From NCBI RefSeq assembly GCF_004028635.1, contig NZ_RQJW01000005.1, forward strand, positions 186,001 to 250,000: a DNA stretch of 64,000 nt, read 5' to 3'. Positions 1 to 9,896 of the stretch are shown here, piece after piece. Position numbers and translations under genes: made by a program. The notes below the pieces were generated by a model. That model ran no database searches. It saw nothing but the letters and a program-made list of their open reading frames with translations, and was not told the origin of the DNA. Within the stretch, counting starts at the first letter, position 1. Each line of letters begins with the position of its first letter. This DNA comes from Streptomyces cyaneus. GTDB taxonomy: Bacteria > Actinomycetota > Actinomycetes > Streptomycetales > Streptomycetaceae.

Positions 1-302
1 TTCGGCGGCTGTCCGTACGGATTCTGCGGCTGGCCGTATGCGGGGGGCTGCTGGCCGGGGTAGCCGTACCCGGGCGGCGGGGTCTGCGGGGTTCCCTGGG
101 GTGCCTGCGGCGCCTGGGGGTAGCCGTACGCGGGCTGCGGCGGCTGCTGCGGTGCGGCGGCCGGTGGCGTGGGCGGGCCCTGGGGTGCCGGAGGTGTCTG
201 AGGTGCCTGGCCGGGCGGCTGCGGAGGCTGCTGCGGTGGCTGCGGCGCGCCGAACCCTCCCCCCGGCGGGGGCTGGTGGGGCGGAGGAGGCGGCTGGGTC
301 AT
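1..302 (-). CDS. PQQ-like beta-propeller membrane protein, N-terminal part (cut by window edge)
   Basis: Only the first 100 codons are inside the window. They start at an ATG (complement of 300-302) with GAGG about 10 nt upstream. The visible part is an almost pure proline/glutamine/glycine/tyrosine tract that opens MTQPPPPPHQPPPGGG and carries repeated GYGYP and YGQP units. It closely resembles the N-terminus of the next gene (398-2185), which shares the GGFGAPQPPQ and QTPP elements, so the two look like a tandem duplication. By analogy the missing part should hold one TM helix and an extracellular propeller, but that is inference. The gene lies 95 nt downstream of its paralogue on the same strand and is probably cotranscribed with it. 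Confidence 0.72.
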   Translation of the reverse strand, partial: MTQPPPPPHQPPPGGGFGAPQPPQQPPQPPGQAPQTPPAPQGPPTPPAAAPQQPPQPAYGYPQAPQAPQGTPQTPPPGYGYPGQQPPAYGQPQNPYGQPP

Positions 303-380
303 GGCGTGGGTACCTCAGGGGAGGGGGACGACGAGGGATGCGGCGGGGACGGCGGGGAAGGGGAGAGCGGGCGCACGCCC

Positions 381-415
381 TACTTGCCGTAGGCGAGTTA
401 CTTGCCGTAGGCGAG
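381..415 (-). repeat. 18-bp-period tandem duplication spanning a stop codon
   Basis: The 17 bases at 381-397 are repeated identically at 399-415. On the coding strand this reads LAYGK-TAA-LAYGK-TAG, so the end of the propeller gene, including a stop, is present twice in frame. It is one of several similar 3'-end duplications in the window. Confidence 0.9.
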
Positions 416-2185
416 GATCAGCTTCTCCTTGGATTCGTCGTTGCCGCTCAGCCGGGTGCTGGAGAGGTAGAAGCGCCCGCCGACCCAGTCGAACGCCTTC
501 GAGAAGAAGCCGTTCTCGACACTCGCGGCGCTCGCGGGGTTCTGCAGCAGCTTCGCCGGCTGGTGGCTGCTGCCGGTGACCGGGATGGCCACGACCTGGC
601 CGCCGGCGTCGTACGACGGATCGACGTAAGCGATGAGCTTGCCGTCCTCGACCTTGATCGGCAGCATCGACTCGTCCGCCGGGGACTTGACGCGCCACTT
701 CTCCTTGCCGTTGGCGAGGTTGATCGCGATGATCTCGTTGGGGCCGGTGGTCGCCTTGGTCGGCATGTAGAGCGTGTCGGCGTCGGCGGCCACACCGCTG
801 CAGCCCTGTAGGTCACGCTGGAGGATGGCCCAGCCGCACTGGGCGCCGATCTCCAGGGCGACACCGACCTGCGAGCGGCGCTTGCCGTCGGAGGCGAACG
901 TGGAGATGTTCCACTGCTTCTTGTCCTCGTTGGTGCTGTAGATGACCAGCGGGTCGAGGGAGAAGACGCGGGCGACCTTCCAGCCCTTGTCGAACTGCCA
1001 GGTCCACTTGGCCTTGCCGGTCGCCGGGTCGAGCTCCTGCACCTCGTCGTGCTCGTTGGTGCCGGTGGCGTCGCAGCCCGCCACGGCGATCAGCTTCTCG
1101 CCGCCCGCGAACGCGTCCGGGAAGCACTTGTCCCCGAACCTCGTCTTGTCCCACAGCTTTTCGCCGCTGTCGATGTCGTACGCCGTGCCGGACTGCGAGC
1201 GGCCCACCATCAGCGTCTTGCCGGTGATGGACAGTTCGACGTCGAGCGTGCTGTCGAACAGCTGGCCGTTGGCGACGCTGGCCTTCCAGCCCTGGGCGCC
1301 GGTGTTGAGGTCGATCTGCTGGAGCTGGTTGCACTTGGCGCGGTCGCTGCTGCCGCTCATGTACGCCACGACGATCTTGTCGTCGGCCGACTTCTGCGGG
1401 GTGACCGCGCAGATCTTCTGCGGGAAGGTGATCGGGTCCCAAGTGGCCGCGCCGTCACCGACGTTGTAGGCGAAGAGCTGCTTGTACGCCGCCTTCACCG
1501 CCGCCTTGTCAGTGATCCACATGCCGAGGGCGTCGGCGCCGGAAGCGGGCGCGTCCGGCGCCTGCTGGTACCAGAGCACCTTCGCCTCACCGGCCTGGCG
1601 GCCCCCGTTGAGGTTCTCCGGGTCGGCACCGCCACCGCCGCTGCCGTTGCCGGAGTCGTCGGTCGGGGACTCGGATCCCTTCGGGTCGCCGCTCGGCTGG
1701 GCGACCGGATTCTTCGGGTCGTCGTCGCCGCCGCGGGTCACCGCCAACACGGTGCCGCCGATGACGAGCAGCGCCGCGACCGCGGCACCGATGACGAGGG
1801 CGGGCTTGCCCTTGAAGGGGTTGCGCGAGCCGGGCGGCGGAGTGCCGGGGGCGCCCGGGTACTGCGGCTGGGGCGGGTAGGCGTAACCCGGGGCGGGCTG
1901 CTGGGGGTAGCCGTACGGGCCCGGCTGCTGCTGCGGCTGACCGTACGGGCCCGGCTGGCCGTAGGGGCCCGGCTGCCCGGGCTGGGCCGGGGGTTGTTGC
2001 TGCGGGTAGCCGTAGCCGGGCTGCGGGGCGCCGGGCGGCGGGCCCTGCGGGGGCGGCGGCGTCTGGGGCGGGCCCTGCGGCGGGGGCGGAGCCTGCGGAG
2101 GCTGGGGTGCGCCGAAGCCGCCCTGGCGTGGGTCCTGTGGTGCACCGAAACCGCCCTGCGGCGGCTGGTTGGGCGGCTGGCTCAT
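398..2185 (-). CDS. Proline-rich membrane-anchored PQQ-like beta-propeller protein
   Basis: 595 aa from an ATG with AGGGGGA upstream; a longer reading from 2245 is possible but lacks a good ribosome site. Residues 1-125 are a cytosolic Pro/Gln/Gly/Tyr-rich low-complexity tail. Residues 129-149 form one hydrophobic helix, followed by an acidic Ser/Gly linker and a C-terminal PQQ-like (YVTN/PQQ repeat) propeller with repeated LNTGAQGWKA, GEKLWDK, TGKAKWTW and NGKEKWRV blades. This is a type II membrane protein with an extracellular sensor or scaffold domain; no catalytic residues are recognisable. Such proteins are common and often duplicated in Streptomyces, and their role is unknown. The last codons and the stop are tandemly duplicated (381-415). 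CTCAG-core direct repeats lie about 70-90 bp upstream. Confidence 0.85.
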   Translation of the reverse strand: MSQPPNQPPQGGFGAPQDPRQGGFGAPQPPQAPPPPQGPPQTPPPPQGPPPGAPQPGYGYPQQQPPAQPGQPGPYGQPGPYGQPQQQPGPYGYPQQPAPGYAYPPQPQYPGAPGTPPPGSRNPFKGKPALVIGAAVAALLVIGGTVLAVTRGGDDDPKNPVAQPSGDPKGSESPTDDSGNGSGGGGADPENLNGGRQAGEAKVLWYQQAPDAPASGADALGMWITDKAAVKAAYKQLFAYNVGDGAATWDPITFPQKICAVTPQKSADDKIVVAYMSGSSDRAKCNQLQQIDLNTGAQGWKASVANGQLFDSTLDVELSITGKTLMVGRSQSGTAYDIDSGEKLWDKTRFGDKCFPDAFAGGEKLIAVAGCDATGTNEHDEVQELDPATGKAKWTWQFDKGWKVARVFSLDPLVIYSTNEDKKQWNISTFASDGKRRSQVGVALEIGAQCGWAILQRDLQGCSGVAADADTLYMPTKATTGPNEIIAINLANGKEKWRVKSPADESMLPIKVEDGKLIAYVDPSYDAGGQVVAIPVTGSSHQPAKLLQNPASAASVENGFFSKAFDWVGGRFYLSSTRLSGNDESKEKLILAYGK

Positions 2186-2254
2186 GCGCGGTTCCCCCTT
2201 GTGACCGGTGTGGTGCCACGTGCATTGCCGTCGCGTTTCCGCCACACCAGGCGT

Positions 2255-2274
2255 TTCTCAGACTGTTCTCAGAC
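2255..2274 (-). promoter_or_regulatory. 11-bp phased direct repeat, candidate response-regulator box
   Basis: TTCTCAGAC occurs at 2255-2263 and again at 2266-2274, one helical turn (11 bp) apart, about 70-90 bp upstream of the propeller start codon. OmpR-family response regulators bind direct repeats with 11-bp phasing. The CTCAG core resembles the repeats bound by mycobacterial MprA, but naming a regulator is inference. Confidence 0.45.
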
Positions 2275-2406
2275 GGCTCTTTCTATCACCCGCCACCGAC
2301 AACGCACCGGCCCGTCTCCACCCCTGTACCCAAGGGAGAACCGGCCCGTGATACCCCCGTTATGCACCTGCACGCCCCCTTCACACAGCACGCGGAGGCG
2401 CCTTGA

Positions 2407-2494
2407 AGGGGCGCCGGGAAGCGCCCCTAAAGGGGCGCGGGGAACTGCGCGACCAGCCCCCACGCCGCCGCAGCTGCACGACGACACATCGCGG
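2407..2494 (+). repeat. Dispersed intergenic repeat, copy A
   Basis: Copy A of a repeat with the core GGGGCGCGGGGAACTGCGCG, then ACCAGCCCCC, then a second shared block CGACGACACATCGCGGC near 2478-2494. It begins with competing hairpins: AGGGGCGC (2407-2414) can pair with GCGCCCCT (2421-2428), which can instead pair with AGGGGCGC (2431-2438). It sits just downstream of the ABC-F stop codon. Copies B and C are at 40536 and 45101. Confidence 0.85.
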
Positions 2495-2510
2495 CACCCT
2501 CAGCGGAGCG

Positions 2511-4319
<1,809 letters not shown>

Positions 4320-4668
4320 TTTTCTCCTGCCCAGGGGGCTGTATCGACATGCGGCTTCGCCGCGTGGGTCAGCCTCCCAGCGTAGTCGCGCGCACCGACA
4401 GCTCCTCGCCCCGCTTCTCGCCCTCCCCCTTACCCGGACGTAGGGAGAAGGGGTCCTACCCCCATCTCGTTCGTGCAGCAGCCCCTCGCACCTACCCGGA
4501 CAGCGCGGGCAGCGGACGGTCCAGGCCCCAGGTCGGGCCGGACTGCAGCGCGACAGGGGATACATCAACAGCTGGAAGCTGACCTTCTGACCGAGGGTCC
4601 GCGCACCTTCCGCAACAGCAGTGCGCCCCGGGGACGCCGATCCCCGGGGCGCGTCACTGTGGCCGATG
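4320..4668. other. 349-bp intergenic region
   Basis: This holds the ABC-F upstream region (ribosome site at about 4323-4330) and, at its far end, the terminator of the amidase gene. Between about 4400 and 4610 I see no convincing gene, RNA or repeat. Confidence 0.6.
4623..4652 (-). terminator. Hairpin terminator of the amidase gene
   Basis: GCGCCCCGGGGA (4623-4634) and TCCCCGGGGCGC (4641-4652) form a perfect 12-bp stem with a 6-nt loop, 17 nt past the amidase stop. There is no strong T-tract, as is usual in Streptomyces. Confidence 0.75.
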
Positions 4669-5790
4669 TCAGCGGCGGGCCGCTGCCTCGCGGACCTCGG
4701 CGAGGAGGTTGTACATGATGTTGCCCGGGCACTCGGTGGCGAAGTAGTCGCGGTGACCGCCGACCACGTGCGTGTCCTTCTTCGTGCCGTTGACCGGGTT
4801 GACGTACGTCACCTGGGCCTGCGGGTCCAGGCCCTTGAACCGGGAGATCACCTTGATCAGCCGGATCAGGGAGGCCTTGGCCGCCTCCGTCGGGCCCTGC
4901 TCCTGGAGGGTGCCGATCAGGGCGATGCCGAGGGCGCCGGAGTTGTAGCCCACGGAGTGGAAGCCGGTGACGAGGTCGCCGTCCGGGTTGAAGGCCGGGA
5001 TGCCGTCGTCGCCGGAGTAACGGCCCTCGTAGACCGTGCCCGCCTCGTCGATGAGGAAGTGGTAGCCGATGTCGCCCCAGTCGTTGGTGATCGCGTGGTA
5101 CTCGTAGATCGCGCGCACCGTCGCGGCCGGGTCGGGATCGTCGTTCGGCGTCGCGGTGTGGTGGACCGTGATGATCTGCAGCGGGTAGTACGTCTCCGGC
5201 GTGTTGACCGAGCCGTCCGCCTTGAACCGCTTGGACTCGTCGGCGCCCCACGCCGGGCGCGAGAGGTAGCCGACGCCACGCACGCGCGTGGGCTCGCTCG
5301 GCACCTTGAAGGTGCGGTCGGGGCCGTCGGTGGTGTCGATCGCCAGCGAGTGGACGCCGTCGATGCCGCTCGGGGCCTTCACTTCGTACGCCGTGGCGTC
5401 GGCGGCGGCGACCAGGGCGGTACCGCCGTCCTCGACGGTGGCGCAGCCGCTCGCGAGGGTCTGCCAGTCGCCGTCCGCGAGCCGGATGGCGGCGCCCTGC
5501 TTCGCGCCGGACCAGCGCACACCGACGTAGGAGGCGGCGAAGGCGGTGGTGGCCTCGCCGGTGCCGGTGGCGGCCTCGGTCCGGGTGGCGGGGAACTTCT
5601 CCGGCGTCGTACCGGAATCGCCGGAGCCGGACGGGGAGTTGTCCGTCTCGCCGGAGTCGGTGGACGCGAACACCACCGGTGTCAGTGCGGCACCGGCGGC
5701 CACGGCTCCGGCGGCGCCGATCACGCCACGCCGGGAGAGCGAGCGCTTTCTACGGTGGGACGAGGGGGTGGGGGTGGGGGATTCGGACAC
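4669..5790 (-). CDS. Tat-exported N-acetylmuramoyl-L-alanine amidase (PGRP/Amidase_2 family)
   Basis: 373 aa from a GTG preceded by GGAAGGCGTACTTCC. The N-terminus carries a twin-arginine signal (SRRGVIG, 19-25, then an Ala-rich h-region to about 43), so the protein is exported folded. A Ser/Thr/Glu linker precedes the zinc amidase domain (about 200-365). It shows the first ligand region TVHHTA (His210), a conserved GYHFLID (242-248) and the late GGHRDY...CPG motif (His346, Cys354). The enzyme should cleave the lactyl-L-Ala bond of peptidoglycan outside the cell. Residues 60-190 lack a recognised domain and may bind the wall. The gene is monocistronic with its own terminator. Confidence 0.9.
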   Translation of the reverse strand: MSESPTPTPSSHRRKRSLSRRGVIGAAGAVAAGAALTPVVFASTDSGETDNSPSGSGDSGTTPEKFPATRTEAATGTGEATTAFAASYVGVRWSGAKQGAAIRLADGDWQTLASGCATVEDGGTALVAAADATAYEVKAPSGIDGVHSLAIDTTDGPDRTFKVPSEPTRVRGVGYLSRPAWGADESKRFKADGSVNTPETYYPLQIITVHHTATPNDDPDPAATVRAIYEYHAITNDWGDIGYHFLIDEAGTVYEGRYSGDDGIPAFNPDGDLVTGFHSVGYNSGALGIALIGTLQEQGPTEAAKASLIRLIKVISRFKGLDPQAQVTYVNPVNGTKKDTHVVGGHRDYFATECPGNIMYNLLAEVREAAARR

Positions 5791-5954
5791 GGAAGTACGC
5801 CTTCCAGAAGTGCATGTGACGGGCGTCGAGCAGGGGGAGGCCCGACGCTTGAAACGTCAACCGACCCTAATCGCCCCAGCTGTCCCACGAGTACTCCGAT
5901 CGCAGTACATCCGTGTGAAGATCGGGCAAAGAAGACCTACTTGTGAGTACGGCG

Positions 5955-7952
5955 TCACGCTCCGGGTTCGTCCGCACGCCGGTGCGCGATCAGCGCCGCC
6001 GCCGGGGCCAAGCCCCGCCCCTGGACCGCTGGTTCGCCCACCGGCATGTCGTCGCGCAGCAGGTTCTCGGGGACGAGGACCGCCGCCGTGACGCCGCCGT
6101 TGGGCGACGCGCGCAGCTCGACGCGCAGCCCCTGCCGCTCGCGCAGCCGGTTCACCACGAACAGGCCGATCTGCTTGGCGTCGAGGAGGTCGACCTTCTC
6201 GGACTGGATCTTGCGGTTGGCGTCGGCGAGTGCGTCCTCGTTCATGCCGAAGCCGCTGTCCTCGACCTCGATGAGGAGCCCTTCGCGCATCCGGGCGGCG
6301 CGCAGCTGCACCTTGGTGCTCGGCGGGGAGAACGCCGTGGCGTTCTCGACCAGTTCGGCGAGGAGATGAATGACGTCGGCGACCGAGCCGCCCACCAGCG
6401 ACACCCTCGGCACCGCCCAGATCTGCACGCGCTGCGTGTTCTCGATCTCGGCGACGGCCGCGCGCAGCACGTCCGCCAGCGGAATCGGGTCCCGCCAGCC
6501 ACGTCCCGGCGCGATGCCGGACAGGATCAGCAGGCTCTCGGAGTGGCGGCGCATCCGGGTCGCGAGGTAGTCGACGCGGAACAGGTCCTGCAGCTCCGCC
6601 TGATCCTGCTGCCGCCGCTCCATCCCCTCCAGCAGGTCCAGTTGACGGTGCAGCAGCACCTGGCTGCGGCGCGCCAGGCTGACGTACACCCCGGAGATCC
6701 CGCTGAGCAGCTCGGCCCGCTCGCTCGCCGCCTTCAGCGCCGCCCGCTGCACCGCGGTGAGCGCGGTGCCGACCTGGGCCAGCTCGTCGCCGACCAGCCG
6801 CCGCATGGGTGCCTCGGCGTCGATGTCGACGCCCTGTCCGGCGTGCAGCTTGCGCATGGCCTGGGGCAAGCGTCGGCCGGCCACTTCCAGGGCGTCGTTG
6901 CGCAGGTCGAGGAGCTCGACGATGAGGCCGCGGCCGACGAGCACGGAGACCAGCAGCGACAGCAGCACACCCACCAGGCCGAGCACCACCGCCATGCCCG
7001 AGGCGCCGAGGGTGTCCCAGCCGAACGGGTCGGCCTGCGCGGCGGCCCCGGTTCCGGCCGCCGTCTCGGCCTCGGTCAGCTCCGTCAGCACGCCGGAGAC
7101 CGCCGTGTCCCAGCCCGCGAGCGAAGTGGCCGTCACGGCCGCCGCCCCGGCACCGGCGTCCCGCACCCGGTTCTCGACGGCCCGCACGCGCGCGTACCCG
7201 TCGCCGTCCAGGACCTCCTCGTACGCCACCCGGTGTGCCGCCTTCAGGTCGGCGACCGCGGGCTCCAGCAGTTCGCGCTGCGTGGCGACGGCGCCCACGA
7301 ACAGCCCGTACTGCCCCTGGCTCAGCGTCCCGCGCGCGTCGGCGGCGCCCAGCAGCGCCTGCTCCCGCGCCAGCGCCTCCCGCGCGCGGGCGAGTTCGAG
7401 CACCACGCGCGCCTCGGACGCGGCGTCGGTGCCCTGGTCGCCGGTGAGGGCGCCGGTGACGGCGAAGGCGTGCTCGATGATCGCCGAGTACGCGGTGTAC
7501 GCGGCCGAGGGCGCCCCCGCCTTCTTCGCGGTCGCCTCGGCGCGCGGCTTCGCCAGCCTTCCGGCGTCGGCCTCCAGTTGTTCGATGCGCCCGGGCAGGC
7601 TCGCGTCGAGGAGTGCGGCGTCGGAGCTGGAGGCGTTGATGCCGTTCAGCAGGGCGGTGGCGGCCTTGTCCGTGGCCTGGCGGGCCTTGGCGAAGGCTTC
7701 CGGGGCGGCCGCGTACCGCATCGCGGCGGTGCGCTCGGCCTGCAGCACGGTGACGAAGTCGCCGACCGGGGTGAGCAGTTCGGCGTTGACGTCCTTGGCG
7801 CGCTCGGTGTCGCCGATGCTGGACGCGGTCGTCACGGCGGCGAAGCCCCACAGCGCCATGAGGGACACGATGGGCAGCATCAGCAGGGAGACGATCTTCG
7901 CCCGCACCGATCTGGGGCGCAGCCGGGCGGAGGTACGGCGGGGGACGCGCAT
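5955..7952 (-). CDS. Nitrate/nitrite-sensing-domain histidine kinase (atypical)
   Basis: 665 aa, ATG with GAGGTCCCTC upstream. Layout: TM 20-43, an extracellular helical nitrate/nitrite-sensing (NIT) domain to about 310, TM 318-342, a HAMP-like segment, a dimerisation helix, and an HATPase domain with an N-box LVENAT (534-539) and G-box DSGFGM (565-570). This is the architecture of the first protein of Streptomyces conservons (CvnA), but the roadblock, DUF742 and GTPase partners are absent and no response regulator is adjacent. At the dimerisation helix the usual LDHLATRMRR reads VDYLATRMRR, so the expected phospho-acceptor His is Tyr462; whether His435 or His470 substitutes is unknown. It is probably cotranscribed with the MHYT gene 55 nt upstream. 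Confidence 0.85.
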   Translation of the reverse strand: MRVPRRTSARLRPRSVRAKIVSLLMLPIVSLMALWGFAAVTTASSIGDTERAKDVNAELLTPVGDFVTVLQAERTAAMRYAAAPEAFAKARQATDKAATALLNGINASSSDAALLDASLPGRIEQLEADAGRLAKPRAEATAKKAGAPSAAYTAYSAIIEHAFAVTGALTGDQGTDAASEARVVLELARAREALAREQALLGAADARGTLSQGQYGLFVGAVATQRELLEPAVADLKAAHRVAYEEVLDGDGYARVRAVENRVRDAGAGAAAVTATSLAGWDTAVSGVLTELTEAETAAGTGAAAQADPFGWDTLGASGMAVVLGLVGVLLSLLVSVLVGRGLIVELLDLRNDALEVAGRRLPQAMRKLHAGQGVDIDAEAPMRRLVGDELAQVGTALTAVQRAALKAASERAELLSGISGVYVSLARRSQVLLHRQLDLLEGMERRQQDQAELQDLFRVDYLATRMRRHSESLLILSGIAPGRGWRDPIPLADVLRAAVAEIENTQRVQIWAVPRVSLVGGSVADVIHLLAELVENATAFSPPSTKVQLRAARMREGLLIEVEDSGFGMNEDALADANRKIQSEKVDLLDAKQIGLFVVNRLRERQGLRVELRASPNGGVTAAVLVPENLLRDDMPVGEPAVQGRGLAPAAALIAHRRADEPGA

Positions 7953-8007
7953 GAGGGACCTCGTTCGACCTGGGTCAGGGGAGAAGCTCAGGGAGCAGGG
8001 GGAGCCG

Positions 8008-8787
8008 TCAGGCCGTGGTGAGCTCGACCTCGCGCAGCAGCTGCGCCGCGGCCGCCGACTCGTGGCGCTTGCCGGTCGGGGACAGGGCGACGTACGCGGC
8101 GGCGAGGAAGAGGAACGAGCCGAGCAGCACGGCCAGCGGGAAGATGAACTCCGTGGCGGTGGCGCCGGGCAGGGCCGCGCTGCTGGGCGCCAGCGAGATG
8201 TTCACGGCGTACATCGCGGTGTAGTGCATGCTGCTGACGGCGAGCCCCATGACGAGCGCGGCGGCGGTCGCCAGCACCGGGCCGCGCACGATGAGCGTGA
8301 GCGTCAGCGCGGCGGTAGCGGCGACGACGGCGATCGCGACCGAGGCGATGACGAGCATCGGGTCGTAGTCGACGTCGCCGTGGAGGTTGAGCGCGGCCAT
8401 GCCGGTGTAGTGCATGGCGGCGACACCGAGCCCGGTGCCGAGGCCGCCGAGGACGACCGACATCACGCGTGAGCGGCCGTATCCGGCGGTGAAGACGCCG
8501 GCCGCGACCACGGCGACGGCCATCAGCAGGCTCAGCACGGTGATCGGGACGTCGAAGCGGATCGGGGTGCCGTCGACGCTGAAGCCCATCATCGCGATGA
8601 AGTGCATGGTCCAGATGCCGGAGCCGATGGCGAGGGAGGCGAGCAGCAGCCAGTTCCGCTTGGAGGCGCCGTCCGCTTCAAGTGCCCTGACGGTGCAGCG
8701 CAGTCCGAGCGCCGAGCCGACGCAGGCCATCGCGTAGGACAGGACGGGGGTGACCCATCCCGCGCTGAAGTGATCCATGTGCCCCAT
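8008..8787 (-). CDS. MHYT-domain integral membrane sensor
   Basis: 259 aa, ATG with GAGGAGCTCCC. It is a seven-helix MHYT protein with three internal repeats, marked by TMHFIAMMGF (60-69), AMHYTGMAAL (124-133) and SMHYTAMYAV (186-195). The conserved Met/His are thought to bind metal (copper) and to sense a diatomic gas or redox state at the membrane. There is no fused GGDEF, EAL or kinase domain, so signalling must pass to a partner. The obvious candidate is the NIT-domain kinase immediately downstream on the same strand. A perfect palindrome lies about 100 bp upstream of the start. Confidence 0.9.
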   Translation of the reverse strand: MGHMDHFSAGWVTPVLSYAMACVGSALGLRCTVRALEADGASKRNWLLLASLAIGSGIWTMHFIAMMGFSVDGTPIRFDVPITVLSLLMAVAVVAAGVFTAGYGRSRVMSVVLGGLGTGLGVAAMHYTGMAALNLHGDVDYDPMLVIASVAIAVVAATAALTLTLIVRGPVLATAAALVMGLAVSSMHYTAMYAVNISLAPSSAALPGATATEFIFPLAVLLGSFLFLAAAYVALSPTGKRHESAAAAQLLREVELTTA

Positions 8788-8887
8788 GGGAGCTCCTCAG
8801 GAGTACCACCGGTAACAGAGGACCGGGGATGGCTGATCATGCCAGCCGTTTCCATGACGCACAGTGGCGCGAAAGGGACCATGAACA

Positions 8888-8904
8888 TGATTGTCTAACA
8901 ATCA
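8888..8904 (-). promoter_or_regulatory. Perfect palindrome, candidate operator of the MHYT-kinase operon
   Basis: TGATTGT-CTA-ACAATCA has 7-bp arms and a 3-bp centre inside the only AT-rich patch of this region (about 8880-8960). It lies 100 bp upstream of the MHYT start and beside the ispE stop. The TTGTCTAACAA core is GntR-like in form. The regulator is unknown. Confidence 0.5.
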
Positions 8905-8990
8905 ACTACCGTGAACTAGCTAACACTTGACCCACATATCTATGCAGATCAAGGGGCCACATTGACCCATGTGGAGATGTTGTGGCGGTT

Positions 8991-9896
8991 TTATGCAGAC
9001 AGTACGGTGGCGCCCGGCGCAGGCCCGGACGCCGTACGCACCGCCCGACAGGTCCCCGACGACCGTAGAGTTTCGGCCACCTTGACCGCCGACTCGGGGT
9101 CGCGGGCGAGGAACGCCGTCGTCGGACCCGACCCGGAGACCAGCGCCGTGAGCGCGCCCGCGGCGCGGCCGGCGGCGAGGGTGTCGGCGAGCTCCGGGAA
9201 GAGGGAGAGGGCGGCGGGCTGCAGGTCGTTGGAGACGGCGGCGGCGAGCGCGTCGGGGTCGCCCTTCGCGAGGGCGTCGAGCAGCGGCTCGGAGGCGACG
9301 GGCTCGGGGATGTGAGTGCCCTCGCCGAGCCGGTCGAACTCACGGAAGACGGCGGGCGTCGACAGCCCGCGCTCCGCCATCGCGAACACCCAGTGGAAAT
9401 CGCCGCCCACGTCGAGCGCGCGGAGCTTCTCGCCCCGCCCGGTGCCGAGGGCCGCCCCGCCGACCAGGCTGAACGGCACGTCGCTGCCCAACTCGGCGCA
9501 GATGTCGAGGAGTTCCTCGCGGGAGGCGTTCGTACCCCACAGCGCGTCGCAGGCGAGGAGCGCGCCCGCGCCATCCGCACTGCCGCCCGCCATGCCACCG
9601 GCGACCGGGATGTCCTTGGCGATGTGGAGGTGTACGGCCGGGTCGATCCCATGGCGCTCGGCGAGCACGATCGCCGCCCGCGCCGCCAGGTTCGTACGGT
9701 CGAGCGGGACCTGGTCGGCGTCCGGCCCCTCGCAGGTCACGCGCAGTTCCTCGGCCGGGGTCACGGTGACCTCGTCGTACAGGCCGACGGCGAGGAAGAC
9801 ATTGGCCAGGTCATGGAACCCGTCGGGACGGGCGGCGCCCACCGCGAGCTGGACGTTGACCTTGGCGGGGACGCGGACGGCGACGCTCGCGCTCAC
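8991..9896 (-). CDS. ispE: 4-diphosphocytidyl-2-C-methyl-D-erythritol kinase
   Basis: 301 aa GHMP kinase of the MEP isoprenoid pathway; it phosphorylates CDP-methylerythritol on the 2-hydroxyl. The substrate-binding start VRVPAKVNVQLAVG (8-20), with the conserved Lys12, is present. The glycine-rich ATP loop PVAGGMAGGSADGA (97-110) and the late GSGPTTAFL motif are also present. Length is typical. The GTG start directly abuts the TAA of ksgA (TAAGTG), so the two are translationally coupled. The ksgA-ispE order is conserved in actinobacteria. Confidence 0.97.
   Translation of the reverse strand: MSASVAVRVPAKVNVQLAVGAARPDGFHDLANVFLAVGLYDEVTVTPAEELRVTCEGPDADQVPLDRTNLAARAAIVLAERHGIDPAVHLHIAKDIPVAGGMAGGSADGAGALLACDALWGTNASREELLDICAELGSDVPFSLVGGAALGTGRGEKLRALDVGGDFHWVFAMAERGLSTPAVFREFDRLGEGTHIPEPVASEPLLDALAKGDPDALAAAVSNDLQPAALSLFPELADTLAAGRAAGALTALVSGSGPTTAFLARDPESAVKVAETLRSSGTCRAVRTASGPAPGATVLSA

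Larger units (their letters stand above)
2186..2510. other. 325-bp intergenic region
   Basis: This lies between the start of the propeller gene and the stop of the ABC-F gene, both on the minus strand. It holds the phased CTCAG direct repeats near 2255-2274, a less GC-rich central stretch that probably contains the propeller promoter, and copy A of the dispersed GGGGCGCGGGG repeat close to the ABC-F 3' end. No coding sequence was seen. Confidence 0.7.

Noticed and set aside
5955..7952. Start of a conservon (cvn) operon
   Set aside because: The roadblock, DUF742, GTPase and P450 partners that define conservons are absent downstream, where the amidase gene follows on the same strand.
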